Assembly: GCA_016705245.1 (NCBI GenBank) | Contig: JADIYM010000005.1 | Coordinates: 280,174-344,173, forward strand | Length of the DNA: 64,000 nucleotides | Direction: 5' to 3' | Source: Blastocatellia bacterium | GTDB taxonomy: Bacteria > Acidobacteriota > Blastocatellia > UBA7656 > JADIYM01 | Notes under the pieces: model-generated | What the model saw: only the letters and a program-made list of their open reading frames with translations | Told to the model about the DNA's origin: nothing | Database searches by the model: none | Position numbers and translations under genes: made by a program | Part shown: one piece after another, positions 23,182-36,519 of the stretch | Layout: each line of letters opens with the position of its first letter | How positions within the stretch are numbered: the first letter of the stretch is position 1

Positions 23182-24501
23182 CTACTTCCAGAATGCGACG
23201 ACCTCGATGAGCCGTGGGTTCTTCGGGTCGATCTTCTCGGCGCGCGCCACGGCGCGTCGTGCACCCTCGAACCGGCCCTCCGCGAAAAAGAGATCCGCCA
23301 GCTCGGCAAGGACAGGCACGGACTGCGGCTCGCGCTCAGCAAGCTGTGCGAGCACCCGTTCGGCTTCGCCAAACCGTCCTGTCGCCTTGAGGCTGCGCCC
23401 GAGCATGAGGAGCGGCACGAGCGATGCGCCGCCGTTCATGGTCACGACTTCCTGAATGGTCGGCAGTGCGGCGTCGTGCTGGTCGGCATCGGCATCGGCA
23501 AGGTACGAAAACATCGACTCGAGTTGTGGGTCGGGCTCGGGCGTCGAGGCTTCAGCCTCCTGTCGGAGGCGGTCGACACGGGCATCAATGTCGGCGATCT
23601 GCGAGGCATCGCCGCGAACGACCATCTTGAGATGGAGCAGCTCATAGAGGGCTTCTGCCGGGAGCTTCGCCTCCGTAAGGCTTGCGGCATAGTCGAGGCG
23701 AAGCGAGACATCCATTGGAAATCGTCGAACCGCACCCTTCAACGCCTCCGCCGCGGCCTTGACGTTGCCGCCGGCCTTGGCTGTCTTTGCGAGCAACCGG
23801 TAATCGGACGGGCGTGCCGCGTCAGGGTCAACATCGAACGCGGCCCGAATCTCACGCGCAGCGCGAGTCCCGTCGCCGCTCCGGTCGAGCGCCGCGGCGA
23901 GAAGGTAACGGGCGCGAGTGGCGGTCGGCGCGTTGTCGACGGCGCGCAGCAGGAACGAGATCGCGTCCGTTGCCCGGCCGCTGTCGAGCGCAATCTGCCC
24001 GAGACTCATGTACACATCGCCGAGAAGCGCCGCTGTATTCCCCGTGTAGAGAACGCTCTTCTGCGTGGAGGCCGTGCGCAGCAGCGGTTCCGCCTTCGCG
24101 GTCTCTCCACGAAGCAGCAGCACCGATGCGAGATCGGCAGTCGCCTTCATCTCGTTGGGGTACAGGGTGCGCTGTCGCTCTGCCAGCGCGAGCGCGCGCG
24201 GAATCTGGTTCTGTTTCAGCGCATCGGCGATCTGCCGCTGAAGATCCGGAAAGGTCGAACCGGCTGGAGCTTCCTTCGGCGGCAGCTGGGCAGGCGGAGC
24301 GGCGGCAGGTTTCGGCGGCGCTTCCTTCGTCGGCGCATCGGACTTCGCGTCAGGCGTCGTCTTTGGCGCACCGGTGTTCGCCGGAGGCGGGGCCTGGGTC
24401 GTCCGGGGTCTGGAGGTTGGAATCTGGCCGGCAACCGGAGCGGACGGGCCCGCGAATCCGATGACAAGCAGGCAGCACACCACCGCCGCGAGATGTCGCA
24501 T
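23182..24501 (-). CDS. Exported tetratricopeptide-repeat protein
   Basis: A 439-residue protein starting at ATG 24501 (MRHLAAVVCCLLVIGFAG, signal peptide). A low-complexity Pro/Ala/Lys linker follows (PPPANTGAPKTTPDAKSDAP, about 35-85). The rest is TPR-like helices (IADALKQNQIPRALALAERQ; AISFLLRAVDNAPTATRARY; FGEAERVLAQLAEREPQSVP; FEGARRAVARAEKIDPKNPR). Probably a periplasmic scaffold. It diverges from ruvA with a space of about 115 bp. The upstream extension of the open frame into ruvA's promoter is not coding. Confidence 0.8.
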   Translation of the reverse strand: MRHLAAVVCCLLVIGFAGPSAPVAGQIPTSRPRTTQAPPPANTGAPKTTPDAKSDAPTKEAPPKPAAAPPAQLPPKEAPAGSTFPDLQRQIADALKQNQIPRALALAERQRTLYPNEMKATADLASVLLLRGETAKAEPLLRTASTQKSVLYTGNTAALLGDVYMSLGQIALDSGRATDAISFLLRAVDNAPTATRARYLLAAALDRSGDGTRAAREIRAAFDVDPDAARPSDYRLLAKTAKAGGNVKAAAEALKGAVRRFPMDVSLRLDYAASLTEAKLPAEALYELLHLKMVVRGDASQIADIDARVDRLRQEAEASTPEPDPQLESMFSYLADADADQHDAALPTIQEVVTMNGGASLVPLLMLGRSLKATGRFGEAERVLAQLAEREPQSVPVLAELADLFFAEGRFEGARRAVARAEKIDPKNPRLIEVVAFWK

Positions 24502-24578
24502 GGCCGCAATGTACACGATCGGGTCGGGCGGTGCAAAAGAACGGCTCGGACCGTCGAAGAGCCCGCGAATCTCGCCGA

Positions 24579-24608
24579 TTGACCCCCTCGGAAGCGGTCC
24601 CGTATGCT
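24579..24608 (+). promoter_or_regulatory. ruvA promoter giving a leaderless transcript
   Basis: TTGACC (24579-24584), an 18-bp spacer and TATGCT (24603-24608). The ruvA GTG begins 10 bases after the -10 end, so transcription would start at or within a few bases of the initiation codon, leaving no room for a ribosome-binding site. Confidence 0.6.
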
Positions 24609-24617
24609 CCCGCCAGA

Positions 24618-25226
24618 GTGATCGCACATCTCACCGGAACCATCCTGAGCAAACAGCCGAATGCTGTCGTCATCGACGTCAGCGGCGTGGGCTATGAAGT
24701 CACTATTCCCGTTTCGACGTTCTACGAGCTCGGAGAGGTCGGGGCGCAGGCATCGCTTCGCGTTCACACGCACGTGCGTGAGGACGCCATCATGCTCTTC
24801 GGGTTCCGCACAGGTCGTGAGAAGGAGTTGTTCCTGCGGTTGACCTCGGTGTCTGGCATCGGTCCCAAGCTCGGCATCACATTTCTATCCGGAACTAGTC
24901 CCGACGATCTCATCGCCGCGATCCGATCCAACGATCTGGCGCGTCTCGTCTCGATTCCCGGCGTCGGTCGCAAGACCGCCGAACGGGTCGTCATCGAATT
25001 GCGGGACAAGATTGGACAGCTTGCGCTTCTCGACTCGGACGTAGCGTCGGCGCCATCGACCACGGTGGACGTCGATGCGACGAGGGACGACGTCGTGGCG
25101 GCGCTGGTGTCGCTTGGCTATCAGAAGGCGCTTGCCGAGAAGATCGTCGCGAAGGTGCTCGAGGTCGAATCCAACCGGACGATCGAGCACGTGCTTCGTC
25201 AGGCACTCAAACTGCTTTCGAAATGA
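24618..25226 (+). CDS. ruvA: Holliday junction branch migration protein RuvA
   Basis: A 202-residue RuvA. The start VIAHLTGTILSKQPNAVVIDVSGVGYEV is the conserved N-terminal OB fold; the frame opens earlier but homology begins at GTG 24618. The two helix-hairpin-helix motifs are SVSGIGPKLGITFLSG and SIPGVGRKTAERVVIEL. Domain III ends with ALVSLGYQKALAEKIVAKVL. The tetramer binds four-way junctions and recruits the RuvB motor. ruvB and ruvC are not in the window. Its TGA overlaps an upstream in-frame ATG of the barrel-protein gene (ATGATGA). Confidence 0.96.
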   Translation: MIAHLTGTILSKQPNAVVIDVSGVGYEVTIPVSTFYELGEVGAQASLRVHTHVREDAIMLFGFRTGREKELFLRLTSVSGIGPKLGITFLSGTSPDDLIAAIRSNDLARLVSIPGVGRKTAERVVIELRDKIGQLALLDSDVASAPSTTVDVDATRDDVVAALVSLGYQKALAEKIVAKVLEVESNRTIEHVLRQALKLLSK

Positions 25227-25246
25227 TGAAGAAGGAGCCCGAAAGT

Positions 25247-26690
25247 ATGAGCCTATCCTCAAGACTGCAAACGGGTGTGGCCACCGCAGCGCTTTGCGTC
25301 GTGGCCTCGGTTCCGGCCTTTGCCCAGAGCGGCGATACCGGTGGCGGAACGGCGAATCTCATGTTTCCGATCAACCTGATGGCTGCGCCGCAGACCGGCG
25401 GCGCTGGTGGCGGCGCGGCATCCGGGTTTCAGGATCGCGTCCGCACTTTCGAGCGCAACGCGCCGAATCGCGAGCAGTTCACGTTGATCGGGCTCGACAG
25501 CAAGGACGGCACCGGCCACTTCAATGCGGTCTTTGGCGGTATTCCGGAAGGCGCGGGCCTGTCGGGCGGTCTGCAGATCACATCCGGCAAGTCGATCGAG
25601 GGCCTCGAGGTCTACGGCGTCGCGGCGTTCTCAGTCCGTGCGTATCAACTTTCGAGGCCGGTGCTGTCGTGAGCCCGGGCGGCGAGGTTGGGGCTCCGAT
25701 CTTCGGTTTCGATATCTGCGGCGGCCGAAGGACAGTTTCTTCGGCGTCGGTCCGAACACATCTCTCGGCGCGGGCGTGAATCCGCGAACCGGCACGCTGT
25801 ACGCGGGAGAGACGAACTACGACCTCGAACAGAGGTCATACGCCGGCACGCTGCACTACAACTTCACGAAGAAGTTCGATATCGGCGCGTACGTCGAACA
25901 TAAGTCGAGCAGCCTGTATGAAGGCGCCGACGACGCCGATCCGAGCATTTTTTCGGTGTACCAGCCGTATTTTCCCGGGAACCCCGATCTCTGTTTTCCG
26001 GATCCGCAGGGTTTCCTCCCGATCGTGCCCGGGCTTGGGGGGTCGCGCTACTTCAGTATCGGTGGCTACGTCGAATACGACGCCCGGAACAACGACGACG
26101 GTCTGACGAAGGGCGGATACGTCTATGCCCGCGTCGCGTCGCACGACAGCACGGCGGACGAGAGCGATCCGGGATACAACGACTTTGGGTGGGTCCAGAC
26201 GACGTTCGACATGCGCGGCTACCTGCCGTTTTTCAGCGATCGGACGTCGCTTGCGGGCCGGTACTACACCGATCTGAATGCGCGGAAGGGCGGGAGCTCG
26301 ATACCGTTCTACAGCTTGCCGAAACTCGGCGGGAATTCGACCTTGCGCGGGTTCGACACCTACCGGTTCACCGGGTCGAACTCGGTGCTCTTCCAACTCG
26401 AGCTGCGGCAGACGGTATGGAAATTCAACGGCGACGAGGATCGCGGACTCGACGTGATTCTTTTCGGCGATGCCGGGCAGGTGTGGGGGAAGGGTTACGA
26501 GATTCCGGTGTGTCCGCCGTTTGCGACCTTCGATCCGGGAATCGGCGAGGACTTCGACACGGACAACTTCGAGGTGGACGCTGGGGTTGGGTTTGCGGTG
26601 CGGTTGTCCAAGGGATTCGGACTGCGGTTCGATTACGGGCACTCGAACGAGGAAGACACGTTCCGGCTCGTGTTCGCGCGGGGGTTCTGA
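25247..26690 (+). CDS. BamA/TamA-like (D15/Omp85 barrel) outer-membrane protein (two apparent frameshifts)
   Basis: Starts at ATG 25247 after GGAG, with signal peptide MSLSSRLQTGVATAALCVVA ending AFAQ. The protein has no POTRA domains and matches the C-terminal surface-antigen barrel: RRPKDSFFGVGPNT, YAGTLHYNFTKKFDIGAYVEH, STLRGFDTYRFTGSNSVLFQLELRQ (the VRGY/RGF-type lid motif), ending FRLVFARGF with a terminal Phe. The reading frame shifts near 25655 (into FEAGAVVSPGGEVGAPIFGF) and again near 25712 (into RYLRRPKDSFFG), each consistent with one missing base. Restored length is about 481 aa. Probably an outer-membrane assembly or secretion pore; the lack of POTRA makes a BamA role unlikely. 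Confidence 0.78.
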
Positions 26691-26701
26691 GGGGAAGGGG
26701 G

Positions 26702-26818
26702 AGTTCTCGCGCAGAGGCGCAAAGGCGCAAAGGCGCCAAGGAAGAGTCACACGGGATCAGACAACTTCGTGTACCAGTGATTCTTCCTTTGCGCCTTTGC
26801 GCCTTTGCGCGAGGGCTC
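26702..26818. repeat. Family A hairpin repeat, copy 2
   Basis: Left arm 26702-26747 (runs of GGCGCAAA units ending AAGGAAGAG) and right arm 26784-26818 (TTTGCGCC units) flank a 36-base loop. It fills the gap between the convergent barrel and alaS genes. Confidence 0.85.
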
Positions 26819-26819
26819 T

Positions 26820-29468
<2,649 letters not shown>

Positions 29469-29476
29469 AACCGCCG

Positions 29477-29548
29477 AGTATAGCCGACCGACTGCCGACG
29501 CGCCCACCTTCGGCGTTGCTACCGGCACCTCCGCCTCCCTGCTATGAT
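29477..29548. promoter_or_regulatory. Divergent promoters of alaS and the LON-domain gene
   Basis: On the minus strand TATACT occupies 29482-29477, 8 bases from the alaS ATG. On the plus strand TATGAT occupies 29543-29548, 8 bases from the ATG at 29557. Neither gene has space for a ribosome-binding site if transcription starts 6-8 bases past the -10. The -35 elements are weak. Confidence 0.5.
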
Positions 29549-29556
29549 CCGGGTCG

Positions 29557-30261
29557 ATGACGCCTATCGACGCCGATGAAGCGACAGGACTGCTGCCGAT
29601 CTTTCCGCTGGCCGTGGTGCTCGTGCCCGGCGAGTTGCTCCCGTTGCACATCTTCGAGGAGCGGTACAAGGCGCTCATGCGGGCCTCGCTCGAGGCGTCG
29701 CGCCATTTCGGTCTCTCGTACGTCGACCGTGCCGAAGTGGGCATCGATACGGCACCGGCGATCGGCAGCATCGGATGCGAGGCGCAGATCTCGGCCGTCG
29801 TGCCGGTCGGAGAAGGGCGAATGAACCTGCTCTCGGTAGGAACGGGTCGCTACGTCATTCTCGGGTATGAACAGACCGAGCCGTTCCTGCTTGCCCGGGT
29901 CGAACGATTTCACGACGCGGCATCCGAGAGTCCCGACCTGCCAAAACTTGCCGAGCGTGTGCGGGGCCTCTTCGCCCGCCTTGCGACCGCGGCGCGCGCG
30001 CTCAGCAACGAAGCGGGGGAAATCGAACCGCCGGACCTCGACGCTGGGCCTGAGATGGTCTCATTCCTGGTGGCCGCAAACCTCGCCATCGAGAACGACG
30101 CAAAGCAGGAGATGCTCGAAATGACGGACACGCTCCATCGGCTCGACCTGCTGGACGAGCGCCTGCATCGGATGGTCGAGACATTCGAGTACCGGGCCGA
30201 AATGGCCGGGCGGTCGAAGACGAACGGCCACGGAAAGAAGCTGCCCGAGCTCGAGCCCTGA
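29557..30261 (+). CDS. LON-substrate-binding-domain protein
   Basis: A 234-residue stand-alone Lon N-terminal (LON_substr_bdg, COG2802) domain: LLPIFPLAVVLVPGELLPLHIFEERYKAL at the start is the family signature (PIFPL...P...LPLHIFE.RY), and IGCEAQISAVVPVGEGRMNLLSVGTGRYVI the second lobe. There is no AAA+ or protease domain, as is normal for this family. The C-terminus is helical and ends in a basic tail (SKTNGHGKK). It presumably recognises unfolded peptides, but its role as a separate protein is not established. It is divergent from alaS. Confidence 0.9.
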   Translation: MTPIDADEATGLLPIFPLAVVLVPGELLPLHIFEERYKALMRASLEASRHFGLSYVDRAEVGIDTAPAIGSIGCEAQISAVVPVGEGRMNLLSVGTGRYVILGYEQTEPFLLARVERFHDAASESPDLPKLAERVRGLFARLATAARALSNEAGEIEPPDLDAGPEMVSFLVAANLAIENDAKQEMLEMTDTLHRLDLLDERLHRMVETFEYRAEMAGRSKTNGHGKKLPELEP

Positions 30262-30275
30262 GCGGGAAGAAGGGG

Positions 30276-30391
30276 AGCTTCGCACACGGAGGCACGGAGA
30301 CGCGGAGGCACCGAGTCGAAGTGACTCAGGATCGTGTGCCTTCCTTTGTGACTCCGTGGCTCCGCGACTCCGTGCCTCTGTGCGCGAAGCT
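30276..30391. repeat. Family B hairpin (CACGGAG-type), copy 2
   Basis: Left arm 30276-30313 (GAGCTTCGCACACGGAGGCA then GGAG units) and right arm 30349-30391 (CTCCGTGG/CTCCGCGA units ending GCGCGAAGCTC) face each other between the convergent LON-domain and asnB genes. Internal period is 7-8 nt. Confidence 0.85.
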
Positions 30392-30429
30392 CTTTCTCTA
30401 GCCCGCGAGCCACCACACGCTCCAGACGG

Positions 30430-32461
<2,032 letters not shown>

Positions 32462-32574
32462 GAGCTTCGCCTGCCTTGACCGGACGGCGCGATTATCGCA
32501 GACGGGGTGGGAAGCATGCGACCCGTGAAACGCGAGTGTGGACGAGAGTGCGTAATCGAGATTCCCCGCTCAGC

Positions 32575-32632
32575 GCCTCTGCGTCTCACGTGGCGTCTCT
32601 GCGAGAAACCAGTTTCCCGCAGAGGCGGAAGC
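32575..32632. repeat. Family C hairpin remnant (CTCTGCG-type)
   Basis: CCTCTGCGTCT...CTCTGCGAGAAAC faces CCCGCAGAGGCGG across a short loop, a shorter relative of the element at 52.2 kb. It lies in the divergent space between asnB and the potassium channel gene. Confidence 0.55.
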
Positions 32633-32743
32633 TGGAGTCTCCAGTCAGAGGACCAGAGCCAAGTCCCACGCACCTCGTGTGGTCCGCCACCCCGCCACTG
32701 GCTTATACTGTCGCCCCTGCCGCGGCCGCGCAGACTCCTCACT

Positions 32744-33784
32744 ATGCTGTTTCGTGAGACCCAGCTCTTCAAGGCGATCCTCCTGCTCGTAACGACTTTC
32801 GTCACGAGCGGTTTGGGCTATTACGTCCTGGGCTTCTTCAATCCCGACCCGACCGTGCACTGGACGCTGTTCGAGTGCTTCTACATGAGCACGATCACGC
32901 TCACGACCGTCGGTTTCGGCGAGACCCTGACGTCGATGGAACACTTCACCGCGGCGCGCGTCTACACGATGTTCGTGCTCGTTTTCGGTACCGGTTTCCT
33001 CGTCTACGCGGCCTCGGCCGCCACCGCGTTCATCGTTGAAGGCGAGCTCAAGCACCTTCTGGAGAAGCGTCGCATGCAGAAGAAGATCGAATCGCTGTTG
33101 GGCCACTACATAATCTGTGGAGCCGGAGCGACCGGAATATACGTCGTGCGGGAACTGATCGACACGGGTAAGGAATTCGTCGTCGTCGAGAAGGACCCGG
33201 AACGCATCGAGCGCCTTCGCCAGATGGGCTGCTCACTCATCATCGAAGGCGATGCGACGGATGACGAGACGCTGCTGTCGGCCGGCATCTCGGCTGCGGC
33301 CGGGCTCGGAGCGTGTCTACACGACGACAAGTCGAATCTCTATCTCACCGTGACGGCGCGCCAGATCAACCCGCACATCCGGATCGTTGCCCAGAATCAG
33401 GAGATGGGCGCCAGGCCGAAGATGATCCGCGCCGGCGCGAACTCGGCCGTGTCTCCGAACCGAATCGGAGGTCTTCGACTCGTTTCGGAGCTCATCCGGC
33501 CATCGGTGACGACGTTTCTCGATTCGATGTTGCGCGACACGACGAAGAACATCCGTTTCGCGGAGGTCGTCGTCGAGGAGGATTCGGAGCTGGCCGGAAA
33601 AACGCTCGGAGAAGCGCAGATCGAGAAAAACCCTGGCCTTCCGGTGCTAGCCCTGCGAGCGAAGGACGATGCCGACTTCCATTTCGAGCCGGAAAGCGAC
33701 GACCGCCTCGAGACTGGTGTCGTCATCATCGTGATGGGCAGCCGCGAACGCGTCGAAGCGCTCGAGAAACTCGCGAAGGCCTGA
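32744..33784 (+). CDS. RCK-gated potassium channel (Kch/TrkA-N type)
   Basis: A 346-residue channel. Two membrane helices (KAILLLVTTFVTSGLGYYVL; MFVLVFGTGFLVYAASAATAF) flank a pore loop with selectivity filter TTVGFGE (about residues 54-60). The cytosolic part is a Rossmann RCK-N domain (YIICGAGATGIYVVREL; the acidic ribose-binding end VVVEKDPERIERL) followed by an RCK-C domain (SELAGKTLGEAQIEKNPG). The filter GFG, in place of GYG, still fits K+ channels of the MthK/bacterial RCK group. TATACT at 32703 lies well upstream, so a leader of about 30 nt is expected. Role: K+ flux at the inner membrane, gated by ligand binding to RCK. Confidence 0.9.
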   Translation: MLFRETQLFKAILLLVTTFVTSGLGYYVLGFFNPDPTVHWTLFECFYMSTITLTTVGFGETLTSMEHFTAARVYTMFVLVFGTGFLVYAASAATAFIVEGELKHLLEKRRMQKKIESLLGHYIICGAGATGIYVVRELIDTGKEFVVVEKDPERIERLRQMGCSLIIEGDATDDETLLSAGISAAAGLGACLHDDKSNLYLTVTARQINPHIRIVAQNQEMGARPKMIRAGANSAVSPNRIGGLRLVSELIRPSVTTFLDSMLRDTTKNIRFAEVVVEEDSELAGKTLGEAQIEKNPGLPVLALRAKDDADFHFEPESDDRLETGVVIIVMGSRERVEALEKLAKA

Positions 33785-33799
33785 AGGAAGGCGATCCCG

Positions 33800-35413
33800 T
33801 CAGCCGATCGACGTCTCGTCCGTCTCGCCCGCAACTGACACGATGTCGAAGGCCAGGATCTCGCGGTCGTACCCCTTCAACTCAAGCGCTCCCATCTCGA
33901 CCGTGACGAACCGCGGCCCAATCGCCTTCATCGTCTCGTCGCTGATGAGGATGTGGCCGGGCTTGGCAGCCGACTGCAGCCTCGCCGCGAGGTTCACCGT
34001 GTCACCAATAGCCGTGTAGTCGGTTCGGCGCTCCGATCCGATGTAACCGACCGTCGCGCGGCCCGTGTTGAGACCTATCGAGAGGTTCACCGGAGGGAAC
34101 CCGAGCTCGGCGATGTCCTCGTTGAGGCGTTCGAGCGCCTCACGCATCTCGAGGGCGGCGATGGCCGCATTCTCGGCGTCGTGCTCGCCGACGTACGGCG
34201 CGCCGAAGAGCGCCATGACGGCATCGCCGATGTATTTGTCGAGTGTTCCGTCGTTCTTGAAGATGATCTCGGTCAGCACGCTGAAGAGCCTGTTGAGCAT
34301 CTCCACGATCTGTTCCGGGTGCGATTTCGCCGACATCGTCGTGAAGCCGCATACGTCGGCGAACAGCACCGTCACCTGCTGGGTGACGCCGCCGAGCTTC
34401 AGGCTGTCCGGCGATTCGACGATCTGTTCCACGACGTGTGCCGGAAGGAACCGCTGGTATGCGGCGCGCGCAAGCGCGGCCCGCGATAGCTGCTTGTGAG
34501 TTATCGCACTCTCGACGGCCACGGAAACCTGCGCCGCAACGGCGTTCATGAGCTCGAGGTGGTCCTCCGTGAAGATGTCGAGCGGGTTCGGACTGCTCGC
34601 GTCGACGTAAATCGCGCCGAGGACGCCGGACTGGCCGATCATCGGCGCGCAGATGGCCGACGTGATGTTCTGGAAGACGACGCTCTTCGCACCCTTGAAC
34701 TCGTTGAGCGCGTCGGTCACGAGCACCGAAACGCGATCGTCGACCGCCTGTCGGAGGATCGTGCGACTGACTGAGACCCCTTCCTTCTGAACCGCCGAGC
34801 TCTTGTCCTTGAAATTCGCGATCGTCGCAATGAGCTCGCCGTCACCGTGCTTCTCGAACACGACGACCCGGTGCGCCGGCGTCAACTCGAAGAGCAGGTC
34901 CGAGACCTTCTTGAAGATCTCGTCCATGTTGAAAACCGAGGACAGCGTCTTGCTGAGCTCGAACATGTAGGACAGGATCTCGGCCTTCGATCGCAGCTTC
35001 GAGATCTCGTCCGGTGTGGCGGTCTTCTCGAGCCGCCCGACCTTGAACGAGTCGGACTGCACGAGCATGACCGTTCCGCCCTTGGGAATCGGTCCGTCGA
35101 CCTGCTCGACCTGCGGCGCGTTGCGCGACGCCTCGAAGCGCATCGTCGTCTCGCCGATACGCAGAACGTCGCCTTCACGGAGCAGATGCTCCTTGATGCG
35201 CTTCTCGTTGACGAAGGTGCCGTTGGCGCTGTTGAGGTCGACGACAGTAAATCCGCTCTGCAGCTTCCGCACGACGGCGTGCAGCCGCGAGGCCCGGCCA
35301 TCTCGCAACACGAGATCCACCATTGGCGCCACGCGGCCGATCCGAGTCTCCTTCGATGAGAGCTCGTGGACCGATTCCTTGCCATCGGGGCCGTGGATTA
35401 CGAACTTCGCCAT
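33800..35413 (-). CDS. FHA-GAF-adenylate/guanylate cyclase (class III)
   Basis: A 537-residue signalling enzyme. Domains in order: FHA (1-95; IGRVAPMVDLVLRDGRASRLHA and LNSANGTFVNEKRI), GAF (about 140-310; MFELSKTLSSVFNMDEIFKK... ICAPMIGQSGVLGAIYVDAS), and class III nucleotide cyclase (about 345-520). In the cyclase, FADVCGFTTMSA holds the first metal Asp, KYIGDAVMALFGAPY the second, and TDYTAIGDTVNLAARLQ the transition-state region. FHA domains bind phosphothreonine, so activity may answer to Ser/Thr kinase signalling, with GAF sensing a small ligand. It lies 26 bp downstream of a metallo-beta-lactamase phosphodiesterase, giving a synthesis/breakdown pair. Confidence 0.92.
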   Translation of the reverse strand: MAKFVIHGPDGKESVHELSSKETRIGRVAPMVDLVLRDGRASRLHAVVRKLQSGFTVVDLNSANGTFVNEKRIKEHLLREGDVLRIGETTMRFEASRNAPQVEQVDGPIPKGGTVMLVQSDSFKVGRLEKTATPDEISKLRSKAEILSYMFELSKTLSSVFNMDEIFKKVSDLLFELTPAHRVVVFEKHGDGELIATIANFKDKSSAVQKEGVSVSRTILRQAVDDRVSVLVTDALNEFKGAKSVVFQNITSAICAPMIGQSGVLGAIYVDASSPNPLDIFTEDHLELMNAVAAQVSVAVESAITHKQLSRAALARAAYQRFLPAHVVEQIVESPDSLKLGGVTQQVTVLFADVCGFTTMSAKSHPEQIVEMLNRLFSVLTEIIFKNDGTLDKYIGDAVMALFGAPYVGEHDAENAAIAALEMREALERLNEDIAELGFPPVNLSIGLNTGRATVGYIGSERRTDYTAIGDTVNLAARLQSAAKPGHILISDETMKAIGPRFVTVEMGALELKGYDREILAFDIVSVAGETDETSIG

Positions 35414-35439
35414 GTGCTACCGCGCCTCCGAACCTGTCC

Positions 35440-36208
35440 TTACCATTCGTATTCTCGGTTGATGTCCATCACGTGAATCCGCGGATGGGCGATTTCGGCA
35501 AACTCCGCTACGACAGCCCGTCGGAAGAACGGCTTGATGTGCACCGCATAAATGTCAGGCTCGCCGGCGAGCTTCGGAAGCTCTTCGACGAGCGACCGGG
35601 GCGTTAGGTGGCCAGAGCGTTCGGCCAGGGGCTCTTCCGTGCTTGGAAACGAGACGTCGACGAAGACCGCCTTGAGGTTATGAAGCTTGCTCGCCTCTTC
35701 CCAGAACGTATCGGTCTTGTACGTGTCGGACGAACGCGAGGCTCGTTTCGCCGTCCTCGACGAGCATTCCCGTGCACGTGACCGGGTGGTTCACGAGAAT
35801 CGGGGTGATGCGAAGCCCGGCCGCCTCGAAAGGCTTGTTGACCTCGATGAGCTGAAACTGGAGCGTCGGCTCGGTGCTGTTCGGCAGAGGGATCTTCGTG
35901 AAGTCCGGCCAGATCCGATTGTTGAAGACGTGCTGCTGGAGGTCCGTGATCACCGGGCCGATGCCGTAGACGAGCATCGGTTCGGTCAGAAACGCATAGA
36001 GGTCGGCGATCATGATCGGCAGCGAAGCGATGTGGTCCGCGTGCGTGTGTGTCACGACGAAGTGGCGAATGCCGAGCTGATCCTGCGGATTGAGCGAGAA
36101 GCCAATGCTCCCGCCGTCGATGACCAATCGGTCATTGACCAGGAACGACGTCAGCGTCTGACAGTCAAACGGCCGCGCCACATTGCTCGGAAGGAGCCGG
36201 ACCTTCAT
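35440..36208 (-). CDS. Metallo-beta-lactamase-fold cyclic-nucleotide phosphodiesterase (class II-like; one apparent frameshift)
   Basis: Begins MKVRLLPSNVARPFDCQTLT at 36208. The metal motif is THTHADHIASLP, with a further ligand in VNHPVTCTGMLVEDG. Residue order and start resemble PDE1/CpdP class-II cAMP phosphodiesterases. As sequenced, the frame goes out after GETSLAF near 35735 and reaches a false stop. In the neighbouring frame it continues SSDTYKTDTFWEEASKLHNL, AVFVDVSFPS, GHLTPRSLVEELPKLAGEPD to DINREYEW and a TAA at 35440-35442, the expected C-terminus. A two-base loss (TTCTCG to TTCG) is the simplest cause. It is cotranscribed with the cyclase, whose ATG is 26 bp downstream, so it likely resets cAMP or cGMP. 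Confidence 0.75.
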
Positions 36209-36410
36209 ATCGGAATCTCGCTCGCTCGGATGCGGTCTGTTTCGGAATAGGAGACTGGGTGTGTCGGACGAGTAGCAACCCGGCGGCAAGGATACACGCA
36301 AACCGGGAGGAGGGAAACGCGCGCGGCGAGTGGCGCTGAATCCGAAAGGCGAGGCAGGCAGCCGAATGGACTGATCCGTGCGGTGGCTCGGTGCAGGCTC
36401 ACTGCTCATT

Positions 36411-36505
36411 TGCGACTTTGCGTCTTCCCTTGCGCCTTTGCGAGAAACTCTTCAAGCCGTCGAAGAGGTTCTCGCAAAGGCGCAAGGAAGACGCAAAGTC
36501 GCAAG
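36411..36505. repeat. Family A hairpin repeat, copy 3
   Basis: Left arm 36411-36452 (TGCGACTTTGCGTCTTCCCT then GCGCCTTTGCGAG) and right arm 36468-36505 are near-perfect complements with a 15-base loop. Its left flank, GGCTCACTGCTCA, reappears inverted beside the copy at 58.5 kb, so the two derive from a longer shared unit. It fills most of the 311-bp space between sat and the phosphodiesterase gene. Confidence 0.9.
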
Positions 36506-36519
36506 AGAGCTACTCTGAA

